Below are positions 9,021 through 18,879 of a stretch of 52,325 nucleotides of DNA, in pieces. Within the stretch, counting starts at the first letter, position 1. Each line of letters begins with the position of its first letter. Source of the DNA: an uncultured Bacteroides sp. (lineage in GTDB: Bacteria; Bacteroidota; Bacteroidia; Bacteroidales; Bacteroidaceae); assembly GCA_949289345.1 (NCBI GenBank), contig CASENS010000105.1:1-52325 (forward strand). The letters run 5' to 3'. The notes under the pieces were generated by a model, which was not told the origin of the DNA, did no database searches, and worked only from the letters and a program-made list of their open reading frames with translations. A program made the translations under genes and the position numbers.

Positions 9021-10355
9021 ATGAAGAGAATTGTTGTATTAGGCGCAGGCGAGAGTGGCGCAGGAGCTGCTGTACTGGCTAAAGTGAAAGGCTTTGATAC
9101 CTTTGTTTCTGACATGGGAGCCATTAAGGGCAAGTACAAAGAACTGCTGGAACGTTATGACATCCCCTGGGAAGAGGGTGGACATACGGAAGCGCTAATT
9201 CTGAATGCCGATGAGGTTATTAAAAGTCCGGGTATTCCAAATGATGCTCCGCTGATATTGAAACTGAAGGCACAAGGCAGACCTGTTATTTCTGAGATAG
9301 AGTTTGCGGGACGCTATACGAACGCCATGATGATATGTATCACCGGTTCCAATGGCAAGACTACGACCACGTCGCTCATCTATCACATCTTGAAGAGTGC
9401 GGGTAAGAACGTGGGACTGGCCGGAAACATAGGGTGTAGCTTGGCCCTGCAGGTGGCCACTGAGCAGCACGATTACTATGTCATTGAGCTTAGTTCCTTT
9501 CAGTTAGACAATATGTATGACTTCCGCGCCAACATCGCCGTGCTGATGAACATCACGCCCGACCATTTGGACCGCTATGGCCATTGCATGCAGAACTATG
9601 TGGATGCCAAATTCCGTATTACGCAGAACCAGACACCGGACGACGCTTTCATTTTCTGGAACGATGACCCCATCATCCGTCGTGAGCTGGCCAAACATGG
9701 ACTGAAGGCACATCTGTATCCTTTCTCCGCTGTTAAGGAAGATGGAGCCATCGCTTATGTAGAGGATGGTGAAGTGGAAATCAACACGCCCATAGCCTTC
9801 AACATGGAGCAGGAGGAACTGGCGCTGCGCGGCACGCATAATCTTTATAACTCGTTGGCTGCTGGCATATCGGCCAATTTGGCTGGGGTGAAAAACGAGG
9901 ATATCCGCAAAGCGTTGAGCGACTTCAAAGGTGTGCCCCACCGGCTGGAGCGCGTATGCGATGTGCGTGGCATACATTTCATCAACGATTCGAAAGCTAC
10001 CAACGTCAACTCCTGTTGGTATGCCTTGCAAAGCATGACTACCAAGGTGGTGCTCATTTTGGGTGGAAAAGATAAGGGAAACGATTATAGCGAGATAGAG
10101 GACCTGGTACGTCAGAAGTGTTCCGCCTTGGTTTATTTAGGGTTGCATAATGAAAAGCTGCATGAATTCTTCGACCGTCTGGGTCTTCCCGTGGCTGATG
10201 TGCGGACGGGTATGAAGGACGCGGTGGATGCGGCTTACCATTTGGCGAAGAAAGGTGAGACGGTCCTGCTGAGTCCGTGCTGCGCCTCGTTTGACCTTTT
10301 CAAGAGCTACGAGGACAGGGGCGACCAGTTCAAGGCATGTGTGAGAGCTTTATAA
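9021..10355 (+). CDS. murD: UDP-MurNAc-L-alanine:D-glutamate ligase
   Basis: MurD adds D-glutamate to UDP-MurNAc-L-Ala in the cytoplasm. The 444-residue protein has the N-terminal Rossmann-type nucleotide site (VVLGAGESGAG), the ATP motif GSNGKTT at 109-115, the central NITPDHLDRYG block, and the C-terminal HRLERV...FINDSKATN and GGKDKG motifs of Mur ligases. It is flanked by mraY and ftsW with short gaps, all in the same direction. Confidence 0.96.
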   Translation: MKRIVVLGAGESGAGAAVLAKVKGFDTFVSDMGAIKGKYKELLERYDIPWEEGGHTEALILNADEVIKSPGIPNDAPLILKLKAQGRPVISEIEFAGRYTNAMMICITGSNGKTTTTSLIYHILKSAGKNVGLAGNIGCSLALQVATEQHDYYVIELSSFQLDNMYDFRANIAVLMNITPDHLDRYGHCMQNYVDAKFRITQNQTPDDAFIFWNDDPIIRRELAKHGLKAHLYPFSAVKEDGAIAYVEDGEVEINTPIAFNMEQEELALRGTHNLYNSLAAGISANLAGVKNEDIRKALSDFKGVPHRLERVCDVRGIHFINDSKATNVNSCWYALQSMTTKVVLILGGKDKGNDYSEIEDLVRQKCSALVYLGLHNEKLHEFFDRLGLPVADVRTGMKDAVDAAYHLAKKGETVLLSPCCASFDLFKSYEDRGDQFKACVRAL

Positions 10356-10388
10356 TCCGTCAATCATTTACTATTAATCATTCAAGAA

Positions 10389-11702
10389 GTGGACTTACTA
10401 CGTAGCTTATTCAAAGGCAACAAGGTGATATGGATTATTTTCCTTGCGCTCTGCCTCATTTCCATCATTGAGGTGTTTTCCGCCGCATCCACGCTGACTT
10501 ATAAGAGTGGTGACCATTGGGGACCCATTACGCAACACACAATCCTGCTTTCCATCGGGGCCTTGATTGTGGTGCTGGTACACAACATCCCTTACAAATG
10601 GTTCCAGATGTTTCCTTATCCGCTGCTGTTGGTGTCGGTTGTGTTGCTGGCTTTTGTCATGATTACAGGGTTCGTTACGGGCGACCGCATCAATGGCGCC
10701 GCCCGCTGGATGACTTTCATGGGCATCCAGTTCCAGCCTTCGGAGTTAGCCAAGATGGGAGTGGTCATGGGCACGGCAGTCATCCTTTCGCGTGGGCAGA
10801 ACGAACACGGAGCTTCTCCCAAAGCGTTCAAGCGTATCATGATTATGACCTGTATAGTCTGCGGGCTTATCCTTCCGGAGAATTATTCCACAGGTGTCTT
10901 GTTGTTCGCTACCGTATTCTTGATGATGATTATCGGACGAGTGCAGACCCGTAAACTGGTTCTGTTGGGTGGAGGACTGATTGGCCTCGCGTTTTTGTTT
11001 GTCGCTTTCCTCTTGGCCACGCCTAATGAAACGCTGGAAAAGATTCCTATGGGACACCGTTTCACTACCGTCAAAGCACGTATTACAGACTTTGCCTATG
11101 CCAAGGAAGTGCCGCCTGCCAAGTTCGATATTGATGGAGACGCACAGGTGGCTCATGCCCGCATTGCGGTAGCTACCAGTAATATTTTAGGTAAAGGACC
11201 CGGTAACTCCGTACAACGCGATTTCCTTAGCCAGGCATATTCGGATTTTATTTATGCCATTATTATTGAAGAACTGGGATTGATTGGCGGTATTATCGTT
11301 GTTTTTCTTTATATTTGGCTGCTGATTCAGGCTGGACGTATTGCCCGTAAGTGCGACCGTACGTTCCCGGCTTTTCTGGTGATAGGCATTGCCTTGCTTT
11401 TGGTCACGCAGGCGTTGTTCAACATGATGGTTGCTGTAGGTCTGGCACCTGTCACTGGACAGCCTTTGCCGCTTATCAGCAAAGGCGGTACATCGACTTT
11501 CATTAACTGCGCTTACATTGGCATGATATTGAGTGTGAGCCGTTACACCGCCAGACTGGAAGAACAACAGAAGCAGGAAGCTTTACTGTTGGCGGCTCAG
11601 ACCGAACCGGAAAAAACGCCAGACATACTTCCTCCGCCCGAGAGCGAGGTTGCGGCCGGGCCGACATCGCCTTCATTGAATAGCGACAGTAAGTTTGAAT
11701 GA
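10389..11702 (+). CDS. ftsW: SEDS-family division glycosyltransferase FtsW
   Basis: FtsW polymerises lipid II into septal glycan strands together with FtsI. The 437-residue frame starts with GTG at 10389 and codes for about ten membrane helices. SEDS features seen are the RWMTFMGIQFQPSELAKMG block, ENYSTGVLL, and the C-terminal GLAPVTGQPLPLISKGGTSTF block. A hydrophilic tail of about 50 residues rich in P, E and S follows the last helix. Its stop overlaps the start of murG by 4 bases (ATGA), showing tight coupling. Confidence 0.95.
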   Translation: MDLLRSLFKGNKVIWIIFLALCLISIIEVFSAASTLTYKSGDHWGPITQHTILLSIGALIVVLVHNIPYKWFQMFPYPLLLVSVVLLAFVMITGFVTGDRINGAARWMTFMGIQFQPSELAKMGVVMGTAVILSRGQNEHGASPKAFKRIMIMTCIVCGLILPENYSTGVLLFATVFLMMIIGRVQTRKLVLLGGGLIGLAFLFVAFLLATPNETLEKIPMGHRFTTVKARITDFAYAKEVPPAKFDIDGDAQVAHARIAVATSNILGKGPGNSVQRDFLSQAYSDFIYAIIIEELGLIGGIIVVFLYIWLLIQAGRIARKCDRTFPAFLVIGIALLLVTQALFNMMVAVGLAPVTGQPLPLISKGGTSTFINCAYIGMILSVSRYTARLEEQQKQEALLLAAQTEPEKTPDILPPPESEVAAGPTSPSLNSDSKFE

Positions 11703-12886
11703 ACATCTTAAAACGAGATAAACGTATGAAAGAGGACACCAGCAATTATCATGAGAAGCCTCGCATCATCATTAGCGGTGGAGGTACGGGAGGCCATATT
11801 TTCCCGGCCATCTCCATAGCTAATGCCATTCGCGAGCTTTGCCCGCAATCCGAAATCCTTTTTGTCGGTGCAGAGGGGCGTATGGAGATGCAACGTGTAC
11901 CCGATGCGGGCTACCGTATTATCGGTTTGCCTGTGGCGGGGTTCGACCGTCAGCACTTGTGGAAGAACTTTGCGGTTGTCATAAAGTTACTGCGCAGCCA
12001 GTGGAAAGCCCGCAAAATCATCCGTGACTTCCGCCCGCAGGTAGCGGTAGGCGTAGGCGGCTATGCCAGCGGCCCTACATTGAAGACCGCCTCCATGATG
12101 GGCATTCCCATTCTGATACAGGAGCAGAATTCTTATGCGGGTGTCACCAACAAGCTGCTGGCTAAAAAAGCTTCATGCATCTGTGTGGCCTACGACGGTA
12201 TGGAACGTTTCTTTCCGGCCGGCCGCATTGTGCTGACAGGTAATCCTGTACGCCAGACGTTGCGGGCTGCATCGGCCGGTCGCGGAGAAGCCGCCAAGTT
12301 TTTCGACTTTGATGCGGGAAAGAAGACTATTCTTGTCATAGGGGGTAGTTTGGGTGCACGTACTATCAATCAGACACTGATGGCAGGACTACCACTCATC
12401 AAAGCCCATCCGGACGTGCAGTTCATCTGGCAGACGGGCAAAATCTACATCGACCAGGTGAAGGAAACCATTACCTCCTTTACGGGCGAACCGGTGCGGA
12501 GTACCCGTGTCAGCAACCTGCCCAACTTGTATGTGACCGATTTCATCAAGCATATGGATTGTGCCTACGCCTTGGCCGACCTGGTCATTTCACGTGCCGG
12601 AGCCGGTTCCATTTCCGAACTTTGCCTGTTGGGTAAGCCTTGCATTCTGGTTCCTTCGCCCAATGTGGCCGAAGACCATCAGACGAAGAATGCCTTGGCT
12701 TTGGTGGAGAAGCGCGCTGCCCTTTGCGTAAAGGACAGCGAGGCGAAAGATTGTCTGTTGAATGTCGCATTGGAGACATTGGCCGATAATGAGAAGCTGG
12801 CCGGGTTGAGAAATAACATCCGTAAGCTGGCCCGTCCGAATGCCGCTAAAGACATTGCGGAGGAGGTGTTGAAACTGATAAAATGA
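11699..12886 (+). CDS. murG: UDP-GlcNAc:lipid I N-acetylglucosaminyltransferase
   Basis: MurG converts lipid I to lipid II at the cytoplasmic membrane face. The product is 395 residues with the N-terminal glycine-rich loop GGGTGGH (27-33), a VGGYASGPT block, the linker GGSLGARTIN, and the C-terminal donor-site sequence ISRAGAGSISELCLLGKPCI. The ATG at 11699 overlaps the ftsW stop; a second ATG at 11726 would give a more usual N-terminus about nine residues shorter. It overlaps murC by 4 bases. Confidence 0.95.
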   Translation: MNILKRDKRMKEDTSNYHEKPRIIISGGGTGGHIFPAISIANAIRELCPQSEILFVGAEGRMEMQRVPDAGYRIIGLPVAGFDRQHLWKNFAVVIKLLRSQWKARKIIRDFRPQVAVGVGGYASGPTLKTASMMGIPILIQEQNSYAGVTNKLLAKKASCICVAYDGMERFFPAGRIVLTGNPVRQTLRAASAGRGEAAKFFDFDAGKKTILVIGGSLGARTINQTLMAGLPLIKAHPDVQFIWQTGKIYIDQVKETITSFTGEPVRSTRVSNLPNLYVTDFIKHMDCAYALADLVISRAGAGSISELCLLGKPCILVPSPNVAEDHQTKNALALVEKRAALCVKDSEAKDCLLNVALETLADNEKLAGLRNNIRKLARPNAAKDIAEEVLKLIK

Positions 12887-14307
12887 GATTAGAGACAATG
12901 ATGAATATAAATGCCATACAATCCGTATATTTCGTAGGTGCCGGTGGCATCGGCATGAGTGCGCTGGTGCGCTATTTCCTTTCCAAAGGCAAGCGGGTTG
13001 CCGGATATGACCGTACACCCAGCGGGCTGACCGAACGCCTTATTGCCGAAGGAGCGCAGATACATTACGAGGAGGACGTCGCGCTGATTCCCAATGAATG
13101 CAAGGATCCCGCCACCACGCTGGTAGTCTATACACCTGCTGTGCCTGCTACACATGCCGAACTGACCTGGTTCCGCGGACAGGGTTTCGAAGTGCACAAA
13201 CGTGCTCAGGTCTTGGGGCTCATCACCCGCAGCAGCAAGGCGCTTTGTGTGGCTGGTACGCATGGCAAGACCACGACCAGCACTTTGACAGCTCATCTGC
13301 TGCATCAATCCTCTGTAGGCTGTACCGCTTTTCTGGGAGGAATATCAAAGAATTACGGTACCAATCTGCTGCTTTCGGGGGACAGCCCTTATACGGTCAT
13401 TGAGGCCGATGAGTTTGACCGTTCGTTCCATCAGTTATCACCTTACATGAGCGTCATTACGGCTACTGACCCCGACCATCTTGACATTTATGGAACTTAC
13501 GGGGCCTATTTGGAAAGTTTCCGCCATTACACTTCCTTAATCCAGCCGGGAGGCGTTTTGATACTGCATACCGGATTGCCCTTGCAGCCTGCTGTGCAGC
13601 CCGGTGTCCGCATCTATACATATGGTCGGGACGAAGGCGACTTCCATGCCGGGAACATACGCATTGGCGGTGGCGAAATATATATCGATTTCATAGCGCC
13701 TGATACGCGTATCAACGACATCCGTCTGGGTGTGCCTGTCAGCATCAACATCGAGAACGGGGTGGCGGCCATGGCATTGGCCCATCTCAATGGAGTGGGC
13801 GATGAAGAAATCCGCCGGGGAATGGAGAGTTTCCGGGGAGTTGACCGTAGGTTCGATTTCAAGTTGAAGACCGACCGGATTGTCTTTCTTAGCGACTATG
13901 CCCATCATCCGGCCGAAATAGCCCAATGTATTCGCTCCATGCGTGAGTTATATAACGATAAGAAACTGACCGGCATCTTCCAGCCTCATTTGTACACCCG
14001 TACCCGTGATTTCTATCAGGAGTTTGCGGACAGTCTTTCGTTGCTGGATGAAGTCATCTTGACGGAGATTTATCCGGCACGCGAGCAACCTATTGCCGGT
14101 GTGACCAGCCGGTTGATTTATGACCGTTTGCGGCCGGGTATCGAAAAGACACTCTGCCGGAAGGAAGATGTCTTGAACCTACTTGCCAGTAAACCGGTCG
14201 AAGTGCTGATTGTGTTGGGTGCGGGGGATTTGGACAATTATGCGCCTGAAATTACCCGATTGCTTCAAAAAAGGCTGGGGAATGCCGCATCCTGTGAAAC
14301 CATTTAA
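12883..14307 (+). CDS. murC: UDP-MurNAc:L-alanine ligase
   Basis: MurC adds the first amino acid, L-alanine, to UDP-MurNAc. The 474-residue protein shows the Rossmann loop FVGAGGIGMSAL (18-29), the ATP motif GTHGKT (125-130), the YAHHPAEI block and the QPHLYTRT motif of MurC. The ATG at 12883 overlaps the murG stop; an ATG at 12901 gives a version six residues shorter and equally plausible. It completes the Mur ligase set of this cluster, except for murF, which is not in the window. Confidence 0.95.
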   Translation: MRLETMMNINAIQSVYFVGAGGIGMSALVRYFLSKGKRVAGYDRTPSGLTERLIAEGAQIHYEEDVALIPNECKDPATTLVVYTPAVPATHAELTWFRGQGFEVHKRAQVLGLITRSSKALCVAGTHGKTTTSTLTAHLLHQSSVGCTAFLGGISKNYGTNLLLSGDSPYTVIEADEFDRSFHQLSPYMSVITATDPDHLDIYGTYGAYLESFRHYTSLIQPGGVLILHTGLPLQPAVQPGVRIYTYGRDEGDFHAGNIRIGGGEIYIDFIAPDTRINDIRLGVPVSINIENGVAAMALAHLNGVGDEEIRRGMESFRGVDRRFDFKLKTDRIVFLSDYAHHPAEIAQCIRSMRELYNDKKLTGIFQPHLYTRTRDFYQEFADSLSLLDEVILTEIYPAREQPIAGVTSRLIYDRLRPGIEKTLCRKEDVLNLLASKPVEVLIVLGAGDLDNYAPEITRLLQKRLGNAASCETI

Positions 14308-14320
14308 CGCATTCATCATC

Positions 14321-15058
14321 ATGCTGAGAAAGATTGCATATATCCTCGTCTTTTCGTTCATTACCGCTTATTTATTGGCGGCAATTACCGCTTTCAATAA
14401 AAAACCGGCCGCAGCGGCCTGTACCGGCATTGAATTAGTGATAAAGGATACGGCTTATGCCGGCTTTGTCACGCTCAAGGAAATATCCGCCATCCTCACG
14501 AAAAAACAACTCAATCCTGTCGGAAAGGACATGGGCGCGATACGTACCGGTGAATTGGAAGAGGCATTGGCCACGCAGCCGCTTATCGACCGTGTGGAAT
14601 GTTACAAGACACCCAGCTGCAAGATATGTGTGGAAGTTACCCAGCGCATCCCCATCCTGCACGTCATCAATGACAGGGGGGAGAATTACTATCTGGACAA
14701 TAAGGGGACCGTTATGCCTTCCGATGCCAGGTGTACGGCATTGGTGCCTTTGGCCACGGGTTCCATTGATAAGACGTATGCCGTTTCCAGTCTGTATCCG
14801 TTCGCTTTATTCTTGCAGCAAGACCCGTTTTGGAAAGCCCAGACTGAACAGATACATGTCCTGCCCGACCATACGGTCGAATTGGTTCCCCGCGTAGGTG
14901 ACCATATCGTTTACTTAGGCAAACCGGAAGATTACGGACGGAAACTGGACCGTGTCAAGATATTCTACCGCAAGGCGTTGAACAAAGTGGGGTGGAACAA
15001 ATACGGACGGATCAATGTGGAATTCGGCAACCAGATTATCTGTACAAAAAGAGAATGA
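14321..15058 (+). CDS. ftsQ: Cell-division protein FtsQ
   Basis: A 245-residue bitopic membrane protein: short basic N-terminus, one membrane helix (about residues 4-25), then a POTRA-like periplasmic region (GFVTLKEISAILTKKQLNPVG and LATQPLIDRVECYKTPSCKICVEVTQR) and the FtsQ beta domain. Position between murC and ftsA is standard. The ATG at 14321, 13 bases after the murC stop, is preferred; an in-frame ATG at 14282 would overlap murC by 26 bases and add a non-membrane leader. Sequence conservation is low, so the call leans on topology and position. Confidence 0.88.
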   Translation: MLRKIAYILVFSFITAYLLAAITAFNKKPAAAACTGIELVIKDTAYAGFVTLKEISAILTKKQLNPVGKDMGAIRTGELEEALATQPLIDRVECYKTPSCKICVEVTQRIPILHVINDRGENYYLDNKGTVMPSDARCTALVPLATGSIDKTYAVSSLYPFALFLQQDPFWKAQTEQIHVLPDHTVELVPRVGDHIVYLGKPEDYGRKLDRVKIFYRKALNKVGWNKYGRINVEFGNQIICTKRE

Positions 15059-15167
15059 CAGGAGGAAGCCGGACATGGTAAGGTATATGCAGTCCACCGT
15101 CCGTGAACTGTATAGAGTAAGTAGTAAAACTGTAAATAGTACATAGGTAAACCGAAAATAAAAAAAT

Positions 15168-16577
15168 ATGGCAACAACAGAATTTATCGCCGCTATCGAG
15201 ATTGGTTCGTCAAAGATATCCGCCATAGCCGGACATCGCAACAGCGACGGCAGCATGCAGATACTGGCTTATGCCACTGAACCGTCGGGCTCGTTTGCCC
15301 GCAAAGGCTCCGTCTACAATATAGGGAAGGCGGCACAGGGACTGACTTCCGTCATCAACAGACTGGAAGGGCAACTGAAGTGCACTATTGCTAAGGTGTA
15401 TGTAGGCATCGGCGGACAGTCGTTGCGTACGGTCGAGAACAAAATCAGTCGTGTGGCGGACACGGAAATCGTGCAGCAGGAACTGGTGGACAGCCTGAAC
15501 GATGAAAACCTGACTTATCCCATTGCCAACATGGATATCCTGGATGTCGTTCCGCAGGAATATGAGATAGACAATCATTTATACATTGAGCCGGTAGGGG
15601 TCGCAGGCACGTCTGTCACCGGTAAGTTTCTGAACATCGTGGCAGCGCCGTCGCTTAAAAAAAATCTTGAAATGAGTTTCGGGCAGGCCAGGATTGAAAT
15701 TGCCGAATGGCTGACCGCTCCCTTGTGCTTGGGGCACGCCGTGCTGACGGAGAATGAGTTGCGTTCGGGTTGCGCCCTTGTGGACTTGGGGGCGGATACC
15801 ACGACTGTCATGGTCTACAAAAACAATCTTTTGCGTTACCTGTGTGTCCTTCCTTTAGGAGGAAGCAACATCACGCGCGACATTACTTGCCTGCAACTGG
15901 AGGAAGACGAAGCCGAAAAGCTGAAGCTGCACTATGGCGATGCGCTCTACCAGGAGGAAACCTCCGAGGACGAGGCGCCTGCCATGCTGACCACAGAAGA
16001 CGGTCGCTCCATCCGGCTGAGTGAATTGAATGAGATTATCGGGGCGCGTGCCGAGGAAATCTTGGCCAATGTATGGAATCAGATTAGACTTTCTGGTTAC
16101 GAAGACAAACTGCTGGCCGGCATCGTACTTACGGGCGGTGCCTCCAACTTGCGGCACATTGACGGCGCTTTGCTCAAGCTCAGCAAACTGAAGAAGGTAC
16201 GCACCGCAACTTTTGTGCAGGACACCATCCGCGGTTATCACGAGGAAATCAGGAAAGACGGCACGCAAAATACCTTGCTTGCCTTGCTGCTGGCCGGTAA
16301 GGACAACTGCTGCCGGCCGGAAGAGCCTAAAATCCCTCATGTCGAGCCAGGCAAACCTGTGGATATGTTCCGGGACGATGAAGACCTGATGGCGCAGGAA
16401 AAAGCAAACCGACGCAAGAAGGAAGAGGAGGAAAAACGCCGCAAAGAGGAGGACAAGCGCCGCAAGGAAGAAGAGAAGAAGAAAAAGAAGGAGAAGGAGA
16501 ACAAACCCAACTGGTTCCAGCGTTTTGCGGGCAACGTCACCGAAGAACTGTTTGGCGACAATGACGAGAAAATGTAA
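15168..16577 (+). CDS. ftsA: Cell-division actin homologue FtsA
   Basis: FtsA tethers FtsZ to the membrane and recruits the divisome. The 469-residue protein has the phosphate-1 loop AIEIGSSKISAIAG near the N-terminus, the SHS2 (1C) region, ALVDLGADTTTVMVY and a C-terminal ATPase block with VLTGGASNLRHIDG. After residue 385 comes a highly charged linker of about 60 residues made of K, E and R, ending in an amphipathic stretch NWFQRFAGNVTEELFG, probably the membrane-targeting helix. The long linker is unusual relative to proteobacterial FtsA but seen in Bacteroidetes. Confidence 0.95.
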   Translation: MATTEFIAAIEIGSSKISAIAGHRNSDGSMQILAYATEPSGSFARKGSVYNIGKAAQGLTSVINRLEGQLKCTIAKVYVGIGGQSLRTVENKISRVADTEIVQQELVDSLNDENLTYPIANMDILDVVPQEYEIDNHLYIEPVGVAGTSVTGKFLNIVAAPSLKKNLEMSFGQARIEIAEWLTAPLCLGHAVLTENELRSGCALVDLGADTTTVMVYKNNLLRYLCVLPLGGSNITRDITCLQLEEDEAEKLKLHYGDALYQEETSEDEAPAMLTTEDGRSIRLSELNEIIGARAEEILANVWNQIRLSGYEDKLLAGIVLTGGASNLRHIDGALLKLSKLKKVRTATFVQDTIRGYHEEIRKDGTQNTLLALLLAGKDNCCRPEEPKIPHVEPGKPVDMFRDDEDLMAQEKANRRKKEEEEKRRKEEDKRRKEEEKKKKKEKENKPNWFQRFAGNVTEELFGDNDEKM

Positions 16578-16600
16578 AAACAATTAGCAGATAAAAGAAA

Positions 16601-17902
16601 ATGGACGACATCATTAAAGATTTCAGGTTTGCGACAGACATACCTAAGATCATCAAAGTAATCGGTGTGGGCGGCGGTGGCTGCAATGCCGTCAGTCACA
16701 TGTACCGTGAAGGCATCGAAGGCGTTTCCTTCATGGTCTGCAACACTGACATGAAATCCGTGGGCGACTCGCCCGTCCCTGACAAGCTCCTGCTGGGCGA
16801 GGGTCTGGGTGCGGGCAACAATCCGGAGGAAGGACGCCGGAAGGCGGAATCTTGTGCGGACCGTATCCGCGAAAGTCTCAACGACGGCACCCGCATGGCT
16901 TTCATTACGGCCGGCATGGGCGGTGGGACTGGAACCGGTGCGGCTCCTGTCGTGGCAAAAGTGGCACGTGAAATGGGCATCCTCACCGTGGGCATCGTCA
17001 CCATCCCTTACAGTTGGGAGGCCGACCGCAAGATAGACCAGGCTTTGGACGGCGTGGAAGCCATCAGCCAGTACGTCGATGCGCTTATTGTGGTAAAGAA
17101 TGACAATATACTGAAAATTTACGGAGACTTGAAGTTCGAAGAGGGCTATGCCCGGGCGGACGACGTGGCGCTTGTCGCCGCCAAGAGCATTTCGGACATC
17201 ATCACTATGCATGGAAAAATCAACCTCGACTTCAATGACGTCCGCATGGTGCTGGAGGATGGCGGCGTGGCCATCATCGGTACCGGTTACGGTGAGGGGG
17301 AAAGCCGCTTGAGCAAGGCTTTCGAGGATGCGCAGAACTCTCCCCTGCTGAACGAAAACAACGTGTTCAACGCCAAGAAGGTGGTCATCTGCATTTCCTA
17401 CAGTTCGCAGAGCGAGCTTATCATGAGCGAGCTGGACGAAGTCACCGAATTCATGAACCGCTTTAACCGTGACATCACCACCAAGCATGGCGTGGAAAAG
17501 GACGAGTCCCTGGGACCTAAAGTGAAGGTTACGCTGCTTGCCACAGGCTTCGGCATCCAGGACATCCACATGAAGGAGATGGACGAACGTCTGGCCGGGC
17601 GTACAGAAGAGGAAATGGAGCAGTTGGCCGAGGAGGAAGAACGTAGGCGCCTGCGCCGTGAGCGCTATTATGGTCCCGATGCTAGTGGGCGTGCCCATCG
17701 TGTCCGCCGCCGCCACATCTATCTTTTCAGCCCCGAAGACCTGGACAATGCCGACGTCATTGCCATGGTGGAGAACTCGCCGACCTTCCAGCGCGACAAG
17801 ATGGCGCTGAACGCCATCCGCAGCAAAGCGGAACAGGAGGGGAAGGAGACCCTACAGGAGGTTCGCGGGACGGAGGACAACGGGCTGATTAGTTTCGTAT
17901 GA
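16601..17902 (+). CDS. ftsZ: Cell-division GTPase FtsZ
   Basis: Tubulin-like GTPase forming the Z ring. In the 433-residue protein the tubulin signature GGGTGTG is at 107-113, the N-terminal GVGGGGCNAV loop at 22-31, and the T7-loop sequence INLDFNDVRMVL supplies the catalytic aspartate. The GTPase core ends near residue 320; the remaining 110 residues form a charged linker and tail. The very C-terminal segment ends GTEDNGLISFV and lacks an obvious copy of the proteobacterial conserved tail peptide. It closes the cluster; a hairpin follows at 17908-17925. Confidence 0.97.
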   Translation: MDDIIKDFRFATDIPKIIKVIGVGGGGCNAVSHMYREGIEGVSFMVCNTDMKSVGDSPVPDKLLLGEGLGAGNNPEEGRRKAESCADRIRESLNDGTRMAFITAGMGGGTGTGAAPVVAKVAREMGILTVGIVTIPYSWEADRKIDQALDGVEAISQYVDALIVVKNDNILKIYGDLKFEEGYARADDVALVAAKSISDIITMHGKINLDFNDVRMVLEDGGVAIIGTGYGEGESRLSKAFEDAQNSPLLNENNVFNAKKVVICISYSSQSELIMSELDEVTEFMNRFNRDITTKHGVEKDESLGPKVKVTLLATGFGIQDIHMKEMDERLAGRTEEEMEQLAEEEERRRLRRERYYGPDASGRAHRVRRRHIYLFSPEDLDNADVIAMVENSPTFQRDKMALNAIRSKAEQEGKETLQEVRGTEDNGLISFV

Positions 17903-17907
17903 CGTAC

Positions 17908-17925
17908 GGACGGCCTGTGCCGTCC
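17908..17925. terminator. Hairpin after ftsZ
   Basis: GGACGGC (17908-17914), a 4-base loop, and GCCGTCC (17919-17925) form a perfect 7-bp GC-rich stem six bases after the ftsZ stop, in the gap between convergent genes. No T run follows on the plus strand, so efficiency as an intrinsic terminator is uncertain. Confidence 0.5.
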
Positions 17926-17957
17926 GCGGCACGGCCCCGTATGCTGTCCATGCCTGG

Positions 17958-18863
17958 TTATTCTACTTCCCGGGCCCGCTTGCCGGCCACTCCCAGCTTT
18001 ACCAGCCGGTTGTACATCTGTTTGCCTAAGTGTTCGGCCGATTGTGCGGTGAAGTGTAGCTGGTCGCTTTGTAATTCGGCGTCCGCCATGTCTATGACGT
18101 AAAAGTTTTTGTCCTCTTTGGCCAGTTTGTAGAGAGCGGCTTCCACATCGGCGTTATATTGCTTGTTTTTCCGTGAAACGGTACCGCAGACGAAAGGTAG
18201 TTTGTAGTACTTCTTTTCACCGGTCTTCTTCACGAGGTGTTCGCGTACATACGTCACTACGGCTTTCAAGTTTTCATAATAACGCTTCCCGCGGTGGCGG
18301 TCGCTTTCCCCTTGGTGCCACAAGAAAGCCTTAATCTCGTATCCTTGTGGCAGTTTGCTTAGCTTGTTGTCGATGCAGGAGTCAATCAGTTCGGTGAATG
18401 AGCGCAACAACGATTTTCCTCCTGTCCATGTGGATTGGTTAGCGGCAAGCCAATCCGGGTTGGCTGACCAGTATTTCTGGCTGGTGCTGCTGCATTCGGT
18501 GTCAATGGCCGTTCCGCCTAAAGACCACTTGATGACATAGAAATCTTGTTGCAGGGCTTGCTCCAGCCAATAATAGGTTACGGCATCGTAAGCCCAGCGT
18601 TCCGGTCGTTCGGGATGTGCCATTCGGGGGCGGAATAGCTCGAACCCGTCCGTCTGTACTTTGCCTGCGCTGCCATAACACCACCAACAGTGTCTGTATG
18701 GGTTTTGGCAGATGTAGTCGGGCAGTTGCGTGTTGGGGACTCGTCCGTCCGTGTTCGATTGGCCTGCGGTAATAATGACTGTAGCCGGCTTTTCTTTTTC
18801 CTCTTTGCTGAAGACGGCCAGTGTACAGCAGAGAGCGATTGCAAAGGATATAAATTTTTTCAT
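17958..18863 (-). CDS. Secreted SASA-family esterase (sialate O-acetylesterase-like)
   Basis: A 301-residue protein with a signal peptide (about 1-19). Family SASA/SGNH carbohydrate esterase features are clear: the GQSN block with the nucleophile Ser36 (34-37), KWSLGGTAID for the oxyanion region, WHQGESD at 182-188, and a catalytic-type His270 in the QLHFTAQSAEHLG block. Such enzymes remove acetyl groups from sialic acids or plant and host glycans. It stands alone, convergent with ftsZ and divergent from the next gene, with no SusC/D partner, so its substrate cannot be inferred. Confidence 0.85.
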   Translation of the reverse strand: MKKFISFAIALCCTLAVFSKEEKEKPATVIITAGQSNTDGRVPNTQLPDYICQNPYRHCWWCYGSAGKVQTDGFELFRPRMAHPERPERWAYDAVTYYWLEQALQQDFYVIKWSLGGTAIDTECSSTSQKYWSANPDWLAANQSTWTGGKSLLRSFTELIDSCIDNKLSKLPQGYEIKAFLWHQGESDRHRGKRYYENLKAVVTYVREHLVKKTGEKKYYKLPFVCGTVSRKNKQYNADVEAALYKLAKEDKNFYVIDMADAELQSDQLHFTAQSAEHLGKQMYNRLVKLGVAGKRAREVE

Positions 18864-18879
18864 GATATGTTGGCTTTGA

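Noticed and set aside
16337-17716. 459-codon open frame on the minus strand opposite ftsA/ftsZ
   Set aside because: It is the antisense of well-conserved ftsA and ftsZ; the open frame follows from their codon bias. No family features and no promoter.
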